Assembly (NCBI RefSeq): GCF_003086295.3
Contig: NC_092051.1
Location: forward strand, 8,548,810-8,612,809
DNA: 64,000 bases
Reading direction: 5' to 3'
Source of the DNA: Arachis hypogaea
Taxonomy: Eukaryota; Streptophyta; Magnoliopsida; Fabales; Fabaceae
Shown here: positions 1 to 10,927 of the stretch, one piece after another
Numbering within the stretch: the stretch's first letter is position 1
How the letters are laid out: each line of letters starts with the position of its first letter
The notes under the pieces: model-generated
The model's input: only the letters and a program-made list of their open reading frames with translations
Databases searched by the model: none
What the model was told of the DNA's origin: nothing
Made by a program: the position numbers and the translations under genes

Positions 1-2
1 TG

Positions 3-1154
3 CAAAGATCTTTAAATGGTCTAAAGCAATCTGGACGAATGTGGTATAATCGTCTTACTGAGTATCTGGCCAAAAACGGTTTCAAGAATGATGATATATG
101 CCCGTGTGTTTTCATAAAGAAAACTGCTTCTGGATTCATTATAATTGTTGTGTACGTTGATGATTTAAATATCATTGGGACTCCTGAAGAGATTCCAACA
201 ATTATAAAAATTCTAAAGGAAGAGTTTGAGATGAAAGATCTTGGAAGAACTAAATTTTGTCTCGGCCTGCAGATCGAGCATATAAAAAGTGGGATCTTTA
301 TTCATCAAACAACATACACAGAAAAGATCTTGAAAAGATTTTATATGGATAAGTCACATCCATTAAGTACCCCAATGATTGTAAGATCTTTAGATGTGAA
401 AAAGGATCAATTCCGTCCTAAAGAAGAAAATGAAGATATCCTTGGTCCTGAAGTACCATATCTTAGTGCCATTAGAGCGCTAATGTATCTTGCTAATAAT
501 ACGCGACCTGACATATCATTCGCGGTGAATTTACTAGCAAGGTATAGTTCCTCTCCAACCAGAAGACATTGGAGTGGAATCAAACAAATTTTTCGATATC
601 TTCATGGAACGGTTGATATGGGATTGTTTTATCCCTATGGATCCAAGTCACAACTAGTTGGCTATGCAGATGCCGGATACCTGTCTGATCCACATAAAGG
701 GAGATCTCAAACAGGATACCTGTTCACATATGGTGGTACAGCTATATCATGGAGGTCCACGAAACAGACGATAGCAGCAACCTCCTCTAATCATGCTGAA
801 ATACTGGCGATTCATGAAGCTAGTCGCGAGTGTTTTTGGCTGAGGAGTCTGATTCAATATATTCTGTCATCATGTGGACTGATTGATCATAAGATAGCTC
901 CAACTATCCTGTTTGAAGATAATGCAGCATGTATTGCTCAACTTAAAGGCGGATACATCAAAGGCGATAGAACAAAGCATATTTCCCCCAAATTCTTCTT
1001 CACTCATGATCTTCAAAATCAAGGGACAATTGATGTGCAACAGATCCGTTCAAGTGACAATCTGGCAGATTTATTCACAAAGTCACTCCCGAAATCCTCC
1101 TTTGAAAGATTGGTACATGAGATTGGAATGCGCCGATTTCGAGACTTTAAATGA
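3..1154 (+). CDS. copia pol, partial: reverse transcriptase C-part and RNase H
   Basis: The frame is open from the left edge to the stop at 1154, so the upstream part of the polyprotein is cut off by the window. The RT catalytic motif YVDDLNIIG lies around nt 158-180. The connection region and the RNase H segment ending LADLFTKSLP follow; that ending is usual for plant copia polyproteins. The product would copy element RNA into cDNA inside virus-like particles. This stretch is uninterrupted, unlike the same region of the neighbouring element at 6324-7961, which has two frameshifts and a stop. The copy may therefore be younger; whether the rest of the element is intact cannot be seen. Confidence 0.93.
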   Translation, partial: QRSLNGLKQSGRMWYNRLTEYLAKNGFKNDDICPCVFIKKTASGFIIIVVYVDDLNIIGTPEEIPTIIKILKEEFEMKDLGRTKFCLGLQIEHIKSGIFIHQTTYTEKILKRFYMDKSHPLSTPMIVRSLDVKKDQFRPKEENEDILGPEVPYLSAIRALMYLANNTRPDISFAVNLLARYSSSPTRRHWSGIKQIFRYLHGTVDMGLFYPYGSKSQLVGYADAGYLSDPHKGRSQTGYLFTYGGTAISWRSTKQTIAATSSNHAEILAIHEASRECFWLRSLIQYILSSCGLIDHKIAPTILFEDNAACIAQLKGGYIKGDRTKHISPKFFFTHDLQNQGTIDVQQIRSSDNLADLFTKSLPKSSFERLVHEIGMRRFRDFK

Positions 1155-1345
1155 TATCGGCAAGAGGGGGAGACTGTACTCTTTTTCCCTTGGTCAGGTT
1201 TTTTCCCATTGGGTTTTTCTTGACAAGGTTTTTAATGAGGCAGTCCCCATCACTAAAGGATATTGTATTCTTTTTCCTTCACTAAAACTTTTTTTTCCCA
1301 CTGGATTTTTCTTTAGTAAGGTTTTAACGAGGCAATAATCCTGAA

Positions 1346-1383
1346 TGGTCATCCAAGGGGGAGTGTTGTGATATGGATGACCA
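1346..1383 (+). repeat. Inverted repeat spanning polypurine tract and LTR start (element 1)
   Basis: The arms TGGTCATCCA (1346-1355) and TGGATGACCA (1374-1383) are perfectly complementary over 10 bp. The 18-nt loop contains the polypurine tract and the first LTR bases. See the matching but different-sequence repeat in element 2 at 8157-8210. Confidence 0.8.
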
Positions 1384-1892
1384 CGTAGACTCACCTTCTC
1401 AATATTGAAGGAATCATTCTCAAGAGAGAATGGATTTAATGAGGTTTGAAAAAGCTAGTTTTGTATGCCTATAAAAGGATGTACGGGCAAAAGGAAAAAA
1501 CAACAATAACAACAGAACAAAAATATTATTCTTCCTTCCTTTTCATACAAATAAATCAATCCTCTTTTATGCAATCAAATACCCTTCTCCTTATATTACT
1601 ATTACAATTCTTTCTCTTCTTTTATTTTATAAGTATTTTAAATTCTATTTTCTATTACTCTTTACATATAATATTAATAGCAATATTAACCATCTTTATT
1701 ATATTGAGATAGTATCAAATGCAAATCTCTCTCTCTTTATTTTTAATACTTTTTCTTATCTTTGTATATATATACACATTACAACATATAATATTATTAT
1801 ATATATATAAATTATTATTGGGCTAATTATTTTAATACTAGAGTCTTCTATTTGTACATCTCTATTATATATATATCTTTTATTTCACAACA
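1364..1892 (+). repeat. 3' LTR of copia element 1
   Basis: The 529-bp LTR begins TGTTGTGATA directly after the purine run AAGGGGGAG and ends TTTCACAACA. A TATA-like box (TATAAAAG) lies at 1470-1477. The last part resembles the end of the element-2 LTR, but the U3 part is clearly different from element 2, even though the two elements are close in pol. Confidence 0.88.
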
Positions 1893-2185
1893 TGTTTTAA
1901 CTTTTTGGCAAAATACTATTTTGTAAACAATAGATATGTGTCACGGTGTCATGTCGTGGTGGATAAGAACAACCAGACGCAACTTCAGTGCACCCTTCCA
2001 CATTATGTAAGCACCAAAGTTCATCCTACTTGGACCGTGTTTAGAAATACATTGGGCAAAGTTATAATTGATTCTACTCTGGTGGGGTGGGAAAATTATC
2101 TTTTAAGTTTTAGATATATTTGACTGTTCACTCTAAAATCAATCAATTATGGTATCTAAAATTGATTATGAAAAAGTGAGAATTT
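1893..2185. other. Unannotated gap between the two copia elements
   Basis: About 290 bp of sequence between the end of element 1 and the TSD (AATTT at 2181-2185) of element 2. A short open frame (1905-2123) shows no recognisable domain. I see no gene or repeat here. Confidence 0.6.
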
Positions 2186-2422
2186 TATTGTGATAAGAAT
2201 GGAATGAATGCGCATTTATTAATTGGGCGGCTGAGTTTTTCAAAGTTTAATTTTTTAATACAAATTGAGAATTAATGAAAGTTGAATGTTTGAATTTTGT
2301 ATGTATAAATAAAGGGTATATCTTCACGTAATATACACACAGCAATAATAAAAGTAATAGCAATTAATAACAATATTTTTTCTCTCTTTTATACTCTTCT
2401 CTCTCTTTTACATACAATACTA

Positions 2423-2424
<2 letters not shown>

Positions 2425-2482
<58 letters not shown>
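2425..2482. repeat. (TA)n microsatellite in the copia 5' LTR
   Basis: An almost uninterrupted TA dinucleotide run. The corresponding place in the 3' LTR (about 8419-8430) has only a short TATATATATAT run, so the expansion happened after insertion. Confidence 0.9.
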
Positions 2483-2483
<1 letters not shown>

Positions 2484-2523
2484 CTTCTATTATATCAAGA
2501 TAATTATATTGGTGAATATTAAT

Positions 2524-3095
2524 TAGGGGTGAGCACGGATCGGTTTGCTTCGGGTTTATGGTGAATTTAGAACCGAACCGATCAAAATATAATTGGTTTG
2601 GTTTGGTTCGGATTTGTATTTTTTTGTATATGTACCCGAACCAAACCAAACCGATTAAGAACGGATTGGTTCGGTTCAGATAATTGGGTACCCGATGACT
2701 TTGAAATTCATAAAAAAAAATCAAATTTTTATCTTAAAAATTCAACAAGTACAATAAACATGTAACATCAATAGAAATAATCCAAACATGTTAAACGCCA
2801 AATACATTAAAAACTAAACTCATTAAAATCCAAACATATTAATAATGTATAATCATTGTCTAATGGAAAAGCCATATATATTTTTTTATTTTTTGTTATT
2901 TAATTAATATATGATCGGGTTCGCGGATTGGTTCGGATTCCGCACCCCAAAACCGATACCCGAGCCAATCACCAACAAAATTCATCGGTTTGGTTCGGGT
3001 TGGACCCGATTACCCATTGGTTTCAGAACCAATTTAATTGATTTGGTTCGGGTTCGGACGGGTAATCGAGTACCCGCTACCCGTGCTCACCCCTA
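2524..3095. mobile_element. Non-autonomous hAT-type element inside the copia 5' LTR
   Basis: Terminal inverted repeats TAGGGGTGAGCACGG (2524-2538) and its reverse complement (3081-3095) are perfect over 15 bp. They are flanked by 8-bp duplications ATATTAAT (2516-2523) and ACATTAAT (3096-3103), one mismatch. The intact 3' LTR shows the empty site (ACATTAAT near 8519-8526). The terminal regions are rich in GGTTCGG/CCGAACC-type motifs and the middle is AT-rich. No transposase coding is visible. The 8-bp duplication and TIR style fit hAT. Confidence 0.88.
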
Positions 3096-3231
3096 ACATT
3101 AATACTAGAGTTTTATATGTATATTTCTCTATCTTATATTTATATATTCCTTATTTATTTATTTCACAACACGTTATCAGCATGAGACTTTGATCAAATT
3201 TTTAGGAAGACTCAGGTAACAAATTTTTATT

Positions 3232-4214
3232 ATGTCGAAATTCTCTCATCTTGAATTCAATCCTCTTGATATATCTGAAAATAACTATTTATCATGGATA
3301 CTAAATGCTGAAATTCATCTTGATTCAATGGATCTTGGAGATACCATTAAGGCTGAAAATAATGCATCTTAGAAGGATAAAGCCAAAGCCATGATTTTTC
3401 TTCGTCGTCATCTTGACGATGGATTGAAAAATGAATATCTCACATTAAAAGATCCTACAGATCTTTGGAAAGACCTTGAAGAAAGGTACAATCATAAAAA
3501 AATAGTGATACTTCCTCAAGCCCGATATGAATGGACGCACTTGCGTCTGCAGGATTTTAAATCCATAAATGAATATAATTCTGCAATGTTTCAAATCACC
3601 TCACGAATGAAATTATGTGGAGAAAAGATAACTGATCATGATATGTTGGAGAAAACTTTCTCAACCTTCCATGCCTCGAATGTGCTCCTGCAGCAGCAGA
3701 CCAGTAGTATCGAGAAAAAGGGTTTAAAAAATATTTTGAGTTAATTTCTTGCCTTCTTGTTGCTGAACGCAACAATGAGGTGCTCTTAAAGAATCACGAA
3801 GCGCGTCCAGTTGGCGCCGCCCCATTTCCTGAAGTAAATGTGGTAAATCATTACCCCAGAAGAGGTAGATGGCAAGGTTTTAGTAACAAGAAAAATTATG
3901 GAAGGAAAATGAATTATGTTCAAAAGAGAGGATCTCACCAGAAGTGGGATAAAGAAAGAAATTCTGGGCAAGATAAATCAACAGAGGATAAGTGTTTCCG
4001 TTGTGGTGGAAAGGGCCATTAGTCACGTACCTGTCGTATCCCAAGGCACCTAGTTGATCTTTATCAAGCATCTTTGAAAAAAGAAGACAAAGGAAAGGAA
4101 ACGAATTTTGTTTCAAATGATGCTAAATATTCCACTACTCATTATGATGTGTCAGATTTTTTTGAGGATCTTGAAGGAAATATTGGTCATTTGATTAATG
4201 ATGGAATAGTTTAA
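3232..4214 (+). pseudogene. copia gag (UBN2-type capsid and zinc knuckle), broken
   Basis: It starts at an ATG 60 bp after the 5' LTR. The reading frame has a stop at about 3370, a one-base frameshift near 3735, and a stop inside the zinc knuckle at about 4021. The nucleocapsid motif CFRCGGKGH followed by a C-containing tail (about 3993-4034) is the CX2CX4HX4C box that binds element RNA. The capsid-like region resembles the UBN2 domain of plant copia Gag proteins. The gene is a remnant and cannot give a full product. Confidence 0.85.
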
Positions 4215-4488
4215 TATGTGAGATTGTTAAGTATCCATGTAAATAAATAATATAAAGAACTTATTGTTAAGTTTTATTTTATATTTAAGTTTTAAATATG
4301 ATGTATATAAATAATGAAATATTAATGTTTATGAATTTTGAAATCATTAAATGTGTTAAGTTTTAAAATAAAATTTTAGTATATGACATTATTTTTATGA
4401 ACAGTGTTTCTTAGAAAAATAATTCTAATCAAGTATTCAATTTAACTCTGCATACTACTCATTTCATTATTATTTATCTTTGAAGAAA
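4215..4488. other. AT-rich spacer between copia gag and pol
   Basis: About 270 bp with no open frame of note, between the gag stop and the probable pol start. It may be a normal spacer of this family or a degraded gag-pol link; I cannot tell. Confidence 0.5.
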
Positions 4489-6025
4489 ATGGCAAGGATA
4501 TGTAATGAAGATGTATGCCTTGCGGATAGTGCAAGTTCGCACACCATTCTCAAAAGTGATATATATTTTACCCATCTTGTACCAAAAGAAGAATATGTTA
4601 ATACTATTATTGGCTCATGCAATGTGATAGAAGGATCCTGAAGAGCTATAATTTTGTTTCTCGAAGGAACAAAATTCATAATAAATAATGTACTATTATC
4701 TACTAAGTCTCTGAAGAACTTATTGAGTTTCAAAGATATTCGCCGAAATGGATATCATGTTGAGACAATGAATGAGGAAAATCATGAGTATTTATGTATC
4801 ACAACTCATGATTCAAATAAGAAAGTTATATTAGAAAAATTACCCTCACTTTCATCTGGGTTATATTATACCAAGATTAGTGCAATTGAATCACATGCCA
4901 TTGTAAACTAGAAGTTTACTAACTCAAATGAATTCATAACTTGGCACAACTGATTGGGTCATCCGGGAACAACCATGATGCGGAGAATTATTGAAAACTC
5001 TCATGGACATTCATTAAAGAATCAGAAGATTCTTAAATCTAGTGAATTTTGTTGTGCTGCATGTTCTCAAGGGAAGTTAATTTTAAGGCTATCATCAGTA
5101 AAGATTGGATTTGAGTCCCCTGAATTCCTAGAAAGGATTCAAGGTGATATATGTGGACCTATTCATCCACCATGTGGATCTTTTAGATATTTTATGGTCC
5201 TGATAGATGCATCTTCGAGATGGTCACATGTGTGCTTATTGTCTTCTCGCAACCTAGCATTTGCGAGATTACTGGCTCAAATTATTCGATTAAAAGTACA
5301 ATTTCCAGAAAATCCAATCAAAACAATTCGTCTTGATAATGCTGGTGAATTTACTTCCCAAGCTTTTGATGCTTATTGTATGGCTAATGGAATAAGTGTT
5401 GAACATCCAATAGCTCATGTTCACACATAAAATGGGTTAGTAGAGTCACTTATTAAACGCCTCCAATTAATTGTTAGACCCTTACTTATGAGAACAAATC
5501 TCCAACTTCGGTTTAGGGGCATGCTATTTTACATACCGCAGCACTTATTCGTTTGAGGCCAACGAGTTACCATCAGTTCTCTCCTATGCAATTAGCTTTT
5601 AGCCAGCAGCCAAATATTTTTCATTTAAGAATATTTGGGTGTGCGATATATGTTCCCATTGCACCACCTAATCACACCAAAATGAGACCCTAAAGAAGTT
5701 TGGGATATATGTTGGATATGATTCTCCCTCTATAGTGAGGTATCTTGAGATACAAACTGGAGATGTATTTAAAGCCCGGTTTACGGATTGTCATTTTGAT
5801 GAATCAAAATTTTTAACATTAGGGGGAGAGATTAAGCTTACTAAAAAGGAACTTAATTGGAATGCATCATCCTTGATGCATTTAGATCCTCGATCAAGAC
5901 AATGTGAACTAGAAGTTCAAAAGATTATACATTTGCAAAGAATAGCAAATGAATTGCCTGATGCATTTTCTGATATAAAGAGGATAACCAAATCTTATAT
6001 ACCAGCGAAAAATGCCTTAATTTAA
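4489..6025 (+). pseudogene. copia protease and integrase, broken
   Basis: The protease active site appears as LADSASSHT (about 4516-4542). The GAG-pre-integrase and zinc region follows (LGHPG near 4948, CAACSQGK near 5056). In the integrase core, the first Asp is in GDICGP (about 5143), the second in RLDNAGEF (about 5329), and the Glu in NGLVESLIKR (about 5431), just after a stop at 5428-5430. Further stops lie near 4639 and 4909, with frameshifts after 5500. These changes make integration activity from this copy impossible. Confidence 0.88.
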
Positions 6026-6323
6026 ATTGATATTCCAGTTGGACAAATTGCCACCAAAGCAAATACACGCCAGAAGCGTGGCAGGCCTGTCGGTTCCAAA
6101 GACAAAAATCCTCGAAAAAGAAAAGAGGTAAATATTATTCCTATTAAAAAAAGACATAGTAAAGACACCTGCAGTTGTCCAAAATTTTGATATAGCTTTA
6201 ACACCAGAAGACGTTCAGGTACCTGAAAATTGTGAAAATGACGAGATCTCGATAAATTATGTCTTTACAGGAGAGAAATGGGACCGAAATAAGACAATTG
6301 TCAATGAAATATTTGCATATAAT

Positions 6324-7961
6324 GTGGCATTAAATATCATGCATGAAAGTAAGGATCTTGAGCCAAGATCAGTCGAAGAATATCGACAAAGAAGTGATTG
6401 GCTAAAATGGGAAGACGCCATGAAGGCTGAATTAGACTCACTTGCAAAACGTAAAGTCTTTGGACCTGTAGTCCGTACACCAGAAGATGTAAAACCTGTT
6501 GGATACAAGTGGGTATTTGTGAGAAAACGAAATGAGAAAAATGAAGTTGTGCGCTACAAAGCTCGACTTGTGGCACAAGGTTTTTCACAAAGGCCCGGTA
6601 TGGATTATGAAGAAACGTATTTCCTTGTAGTGGATGCGATAACATTGCGTTATTTGGTCAATTTATCTGCATATCATAAACTGCATATGCATTTAATGGA
6701 TGTGGTAACAGCCTACTTATACGGCTCATTAGATCGGGATATCTATATGAAAGTCCCTGAAGGACTAAAGATATCTAAACCATCCAATGAATATTCACAG
6801 GGATTATACTCAGTTAAATTGCAAAGATCTTTATATGGTTTGAAGCAATTTGGACGAATGTGGTATAATCGTCTTACTGAGTATCTGGCCAAAAACGGAT
6901 ATAAGAATGATGATATCTGTTCATGTTTTTCATAAAGAAATATGCATCTGGATTCATTATAATTGCTATGTACGTTGATGATTTAAATATCATTGGAACT
7001 CCTGAAGATATTCCAACAATTATAAAAATTCTAAAAGAAGAGTTTGAGATGAAAGATCTTGGAAAGACTAAATTTTGTCTCGACCTGCAGATCGAGCATG
7101 TAAAAAATGGGATCTTTATTCATCGAACAACATACTATAGAGAAGATCTTGAAAAGATTTTATATGGATAAGTCACATTCCTTGAGTACCCCAATGATCG
7201 TAAGATCTTTGGATGTGGAAAAGGATCAGTTCCGTCCTAAAGAAGAAAATGAAGATATCCTTGGTCCTGAAGTACCATATCTTAGTGCCATTGGAGCGCT
7301 AATGTATCTTGCTAATAATACACGGCCCGATATATCATTTGCTGTGAATTTACTAGCAAGATATAGTTCCTCTCCAACCAGAAGACATTGGAGTGGAGTT
7401 AAACAAATCTTTCGATATCTTCATGGAACAGTTGATATGGGATTGTTTTATCCCTATGGATCCAAGTCACAATTAGTTGGCTATGCAGATGCTGGATACT
7501 TGTCTGATCCACATAAAGGGAGATCTCAAACAGGATATCTGTTTACATATGGTGGTACAGCTATATCATGGAGGTCCACAAAACAGACGATAGCAGCAAC
7601 CTCCTCTAATCATGCTGAAATACTCGCGATACATGAAGCTAGTCGCGAGTATTTTTGACTCAGGAGTTTGATCCAATATATTCGGTCATCATGTGAACTG
7701 ATTGACCATAAGATAGCTCCAACTGTCTTGTTTGAAGATAATATAGTATGTATTGCTCAACTTAAAGGCGGATATATCAAAGGTGATAGAACAAAGCATA
7801 TTTCTCCCAAATTCTTCTTCACTCGTGATCTTCAAAATCAAGGGACTATTGATGTCCAACAGATCCGCTCAAGTGACAATCTGGCAGATTTATTTACAAA
7901 GTCACTCCCAAAATCCTCCTTTAAAAGATTGGTATATCAGATTGGGATGTGCCAATTTTGA
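6324..7961 (+). pseudogene. copia reverse transcriptase and RNase H, broken
   Basis: The RT fingers and palm start around 6430 (region with VGYKWVFVRKRN). The catalytic motif MYVDDLNIIG is at about 6969-6998. The frame shifts near 6930 and again near 7135, and a stop at 7657-7659 replaces a Trp codon of the uninterrupted copy at 3-1154. The RNase H part ends LADLFTKSLP near 7915. The sequence is very similar to element 1 along its length, so the breaks are easy to place by comparison. Confidence 0.92.
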
Positions 7962-8156
7962 GACATTAAATGATGTCGACAAGAGGGGGAGACTGTACTC
8001 TTTTTTTCTTGGTCAGATTTTTTTCCCATTGGGTTTTTCTTGACAAGGTTTTTAATGAGGCAGTCCCCATCACAAAGGATATTGTACTCTTTTTCCTTCA
8101 CTAAGGTTTTTTCCCATTGAGTTTTTTTTAGTAAGGTTTTAATGAGACAATAATCC

Positions 8157-8210
8157 TAAATGGGCATCTAAAGGGAGTGTTGTGATAAGAATGAAATGAA
8201 TGCCCATTTA
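8157..8210 (+). repeat. Inverted repeat spanning polypurine tract and LTR start (element 2)
   Basis: The arms TAAATGGGCAT (8157-8167) and ATGCCCATTTA (8200-8210) are perfectly complementary over 11 bp with a 32-nt loop. The arm sequences differ from those of element 1 (1346-1383), but the pairing is kept. Confidence 0.78.
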
Positions 8211-8594
8211 TCAATTGGACGGCTGAGTTTTTCAAAGCTTAACTTCTCAATACAAATTGAGAATTAATGAAGGTTGAATGTTTGAATTTTGTATGTATAA
8301 ATAGAGGGCATATCCTCACATAACATACACACAGCAATAATAAAAGTAATAGCAATCAATAACAATATTTTCTCTCTCTCTTTTATACTCTTCTCTCTCT
8401 TTTACATATGATACTACTTATATATATATTAGTGAACATTAATACTAAAATTTTACATATGATAATACTTATATATATACAAATTACTTCTATTATATCA
8501 AGATAATTATATTAGTGAACATTAATACTAAAGTTTTATATTTATATTTCTCTATCTTATATTTATGTATTCCTTATTTATTTATTTCACAACA
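8178..8594 (+). repeat. 3' LTR of copia element 2
   Basis: It starts TGTTGTGATAAG after the purine run AAAGGGAG and ends TTTCACAACA, followed by TSD AATTT. A TATA-like sequence (TATAAATAG) lies at about 8296-8304. It lacks the hAT insertion and the long TA run of the 5' LTR. Confidence 0.92.
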
Positions 8595-8641
8595 AATTTG
8601 TTATTATCAATCATAGTTACTTTTAGTGGAACTATTTAAAA

Positions 8642-9945
8642 TCTAGGAAAAACAATTATTTGTATTCATAAATTTTGTGAATATTAATAAAAAATACTCA
8701 TAAAAAAATTGGCATTGTATCCATCAAAAATGGTTTCATACGACCAAAATATTCAAACCCTAAATTTTTATTGACTTTTTAATACATTTTCAAATTAGCC
8801 CCACCTTTATCTTCAACTCCACCTCTATTTCCTCTCTTCTTTCCTAAATCTCCTATTTCCTAACACCTCCGCCGATACCTTCATCAAATCTTGCAGCCCA
8901 AACACCCCTTCTCTGATTGTTCACCGTTACAAGGTCTCCCATTCCCCTTCTCCTCCCCCGCGGTCCTCCTCTGCTCAAATCCCCTCTTGTTTTCCATGGA
9001 AATACGGCAAATTCGAGCTGAGATTGGTGTTGTTTCCAGAGTTAATGAAAATTCTTTTCGTGCTCTTAATAATCACCATGAAGGAAGAAGGGCCAATCGT
9101 GGAGAAGGGAGTTGGAGACGAGCGACCCCGTAGTTCAGATGAAGTCCTTGGTATTCTTACAGTTGTTTATGCATATTTTTTGCTTCCTATTAGTTGAACA
9201 TGTTGACAAGTTGAGACCTACGTACATTTTTCATTTTTTATTACTGTTGCATATCTCTTTTGGTCTCATGGCCTGCTTAAAAAATGAAGATTTTGTTGAC
9301 TCACATGTTTCCTCTTCAAGCCAAGTGCAATCATGCGAGAGGAGAGGCAACGGCCGTGCTGGGACCATCGTTAAAATTGAAGAAGGCGATTATGCCGAGA
9401 GAACAAATCACGGTAGTGGAGTCGTGCGATACGCTTTTTGCATCGACTTCGAGAGTTTCGGAGAACGTGATGAGGTTTTTGGAAGGGGATGGCGGTTGCG
9501 GAAGCATGAGCCGTGGTGATGAGGCAGGGCCTTCAATGACAGCGTTCAATTTAACAATAATATCATCTCCGGGAGGTTTGTGTAGCAACAAGAAGCCGTT
9601 TCGAAGGGCAACAGTAGAGGATTGGAAGCCAAAAGGGTGGGCAACAGAGTATTGGGAGTGTTAGATGTAGAAGAGGGTAGAGTTTCATAGGTGGTAGGGA
9701 TATTTGGATGGTAATTGTTGTGAAAGTTTGGGATTTGGAAAGAAGTGGTGGTGAAGTTGAGGTTGAAGATAAAAGGTAGGGATAATTTGAGAATTTCAAT
9801 AAAAAGTCAACAAAAAAATAGAATTTAGATACTTTTGGCATTCAGAACCCATCTTTGATAGGTACAACGTCAGTTTCCTTTTTTTATGAGTACTTTTGTC
9901 AACGTTCGTAAAATTCATAAATACAAATAGTTGTTTTTCCTAAAA
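8642..9945. mobile_element. Long-TIR DNA element, probably Mutator-like, no transposase seen
   Basis: The left part (8642 to about 8870) and the right part (about 9720-9945, inverted) share a diverged repeat of over 200 bp. Its outer block AGGAAAAACAAYTATTTGTA is followed by motifs such as TACTCATAAAAAAA and TTGACTTTTTA. Long diverged TIRs and an unrelated centre fit a non-autonomous MULE. The approximately 850-bp centre has short open frames in both directions (for example 9331-9591 minus) that I do not recognise. No clear 9-bp target duplication was found, so the ends are approximate. Confidence 0.6.
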
Positions 9946-9949
9946 TCAA

Positions 9950-10927
9950 TCACGTAGAACAAATGTTAAGCATTTTGAAACGTATAATAGGTACGCTAAA
10001 TTAGCATGGTTATAACTTATAAGAGCTTACAAAACCATTCTGAGGCAATTGGACCAAGTGTTTAATTACAAACACACGAAATACATATCAGTTTGATACT
10101 TGAAAAATTAGGTTGATATTGTTGCTTCAAACCTTCATGTTCCATGCATCTTTTTGGTATTGGCTCGCATTTTGGAATTCTTCTAATCCTAGGGATATGC
10201 ATTTTATTTTAGTTGGTTGATTGCATTAACTGTAAAACCAGTTTGATTCTGTTATTTGATCGTGTCTATCAAACACTTTTGGACATGTGGTATGTCATTG
10301 GAATGTTGTGCTTTGTTATAGACTTGCATTTTTTGTGGAATTGTGGTTGATTTACTTTGTATATTAAGAAATTTTGAGTATCCTTTCTAAAAGCTCAGGT
10401 GTTATTCAGCATTCCTTTCCATTAAAAATGCAGCATCTTAGCATACAAGACAGCAAATTAGATAGCACATGTACTTCATCATCCTAGTGTGTGACCAATG
10501 GGAATCAAATCCTCACTCACATGACCTAGTCATGTTTAAATTTTCAAGCATTCATTAAGAATGTTATACCATATATGAGACAAGAGAATCATATAAATGG
10601 GTTGTAATCATGTAACATGTTGGCTGAATTTTCACTACTGTTTAATCCATTTCCTATCTCGGGTCCAAATTTCATGCTAGATGCATATGTAACTTGGTAT
10701 CTATGTTGAGTATAAATTGCAGATAGGTTTTTAGTTCATCAAATTTCATTTTTTGATATAGAATCCAATAAGTGCCTTGGAATTCAAAGCAATAATCGAA
10801 TTGGCACCTCTTTGCTGATCTACTTTCATAAGTGACTTAATCAAACTAGCTTACAACCTTACTTCAATTTGCAGCAAACAACCATATGTCCCACGTCACA
10901 TAGGGTAACACAACCTTCATTACCTCA
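9950..10927. other. Intergenic, downstream of the FAX-type gene
   Basis: AT-rich sequence without a credible coding exon on either strand. The part next to 10927 is probably 3' UTR of the minus-strand FAX-type gene. No repeat was recognised. Confidence 0.55.

Larger units (their letters stand above)
1..1892 (+). mobile_element. Ty1/copia element 1, 3' portion (5' part outside window)
   Basis: The window opens inside the reverse transcriptase of a copia element. The order is RT and RNase H coding (to 1154), a pol-LTR spacer with two purine-rich runs (near 1164-1173 and 1356-1363), then a 3' LTR at 1364-1892 starting TGTTGTGATA and ending TTCACAACA. Its coding part closely resembles that of the second copia element at 2186-8594, but here there is no stop or frameshift. 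The spacer contains two imperfect repeats of a block ending in a GGTTTTAAYGAGGCA-type motif (1225-1242 and 1318-1334). The 5' LTR lies outside the window, so the target-site duplication cannot be checked. Confidence 0.93.
2186..3171 (+). repeat. 5' LTR of copia element 2 (interrupted)
   Basis: It matches the 3' LTR at 8178-8594 at both ends. It contains a (TA)n run at about 2425-2482 and a 572-bp inserted element. It ends TTTCACAACA at 3171 and is followed by a probable primer-binding region (GTTATCAGCATGAG, 3173-3186). Confidence 0.9.
2186..8594 (+). mobile_element. Complete but degenerate Ty1/copia retrotransposon (element 2)
   Basis: The element has LTRs at 2186-3171 and 8178-8594 flanked by a matching 5-bp target duplication AATTT (2181-2185 and 8595-8599). 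This fixes the 5' LTR start at 2186, where the usual TG has become TA. Internal order is gag, protease, integrase, RT, RNase H, which is the copia order. All coding parts are broken by stops or frameshifts, so it is non-autonomous now. The 5' LTR is much longer than the 3' LTR because it carries a hAT-type insertion (2524-3095) and an expanded TA microsatellite. Confidence 0.95.

Noticed and set aside
1446..1712. 88-codon frame inside the copia LTR
   Set aside because: LTR R/U5 sequence, AT-rich and non-coding in related elements.
9284..9664. Overlapping frames in the centre of the long-TIR element
   Set aside because: Plus and minus frames overlap and neither shows a domain; kept only as unknown cargo.
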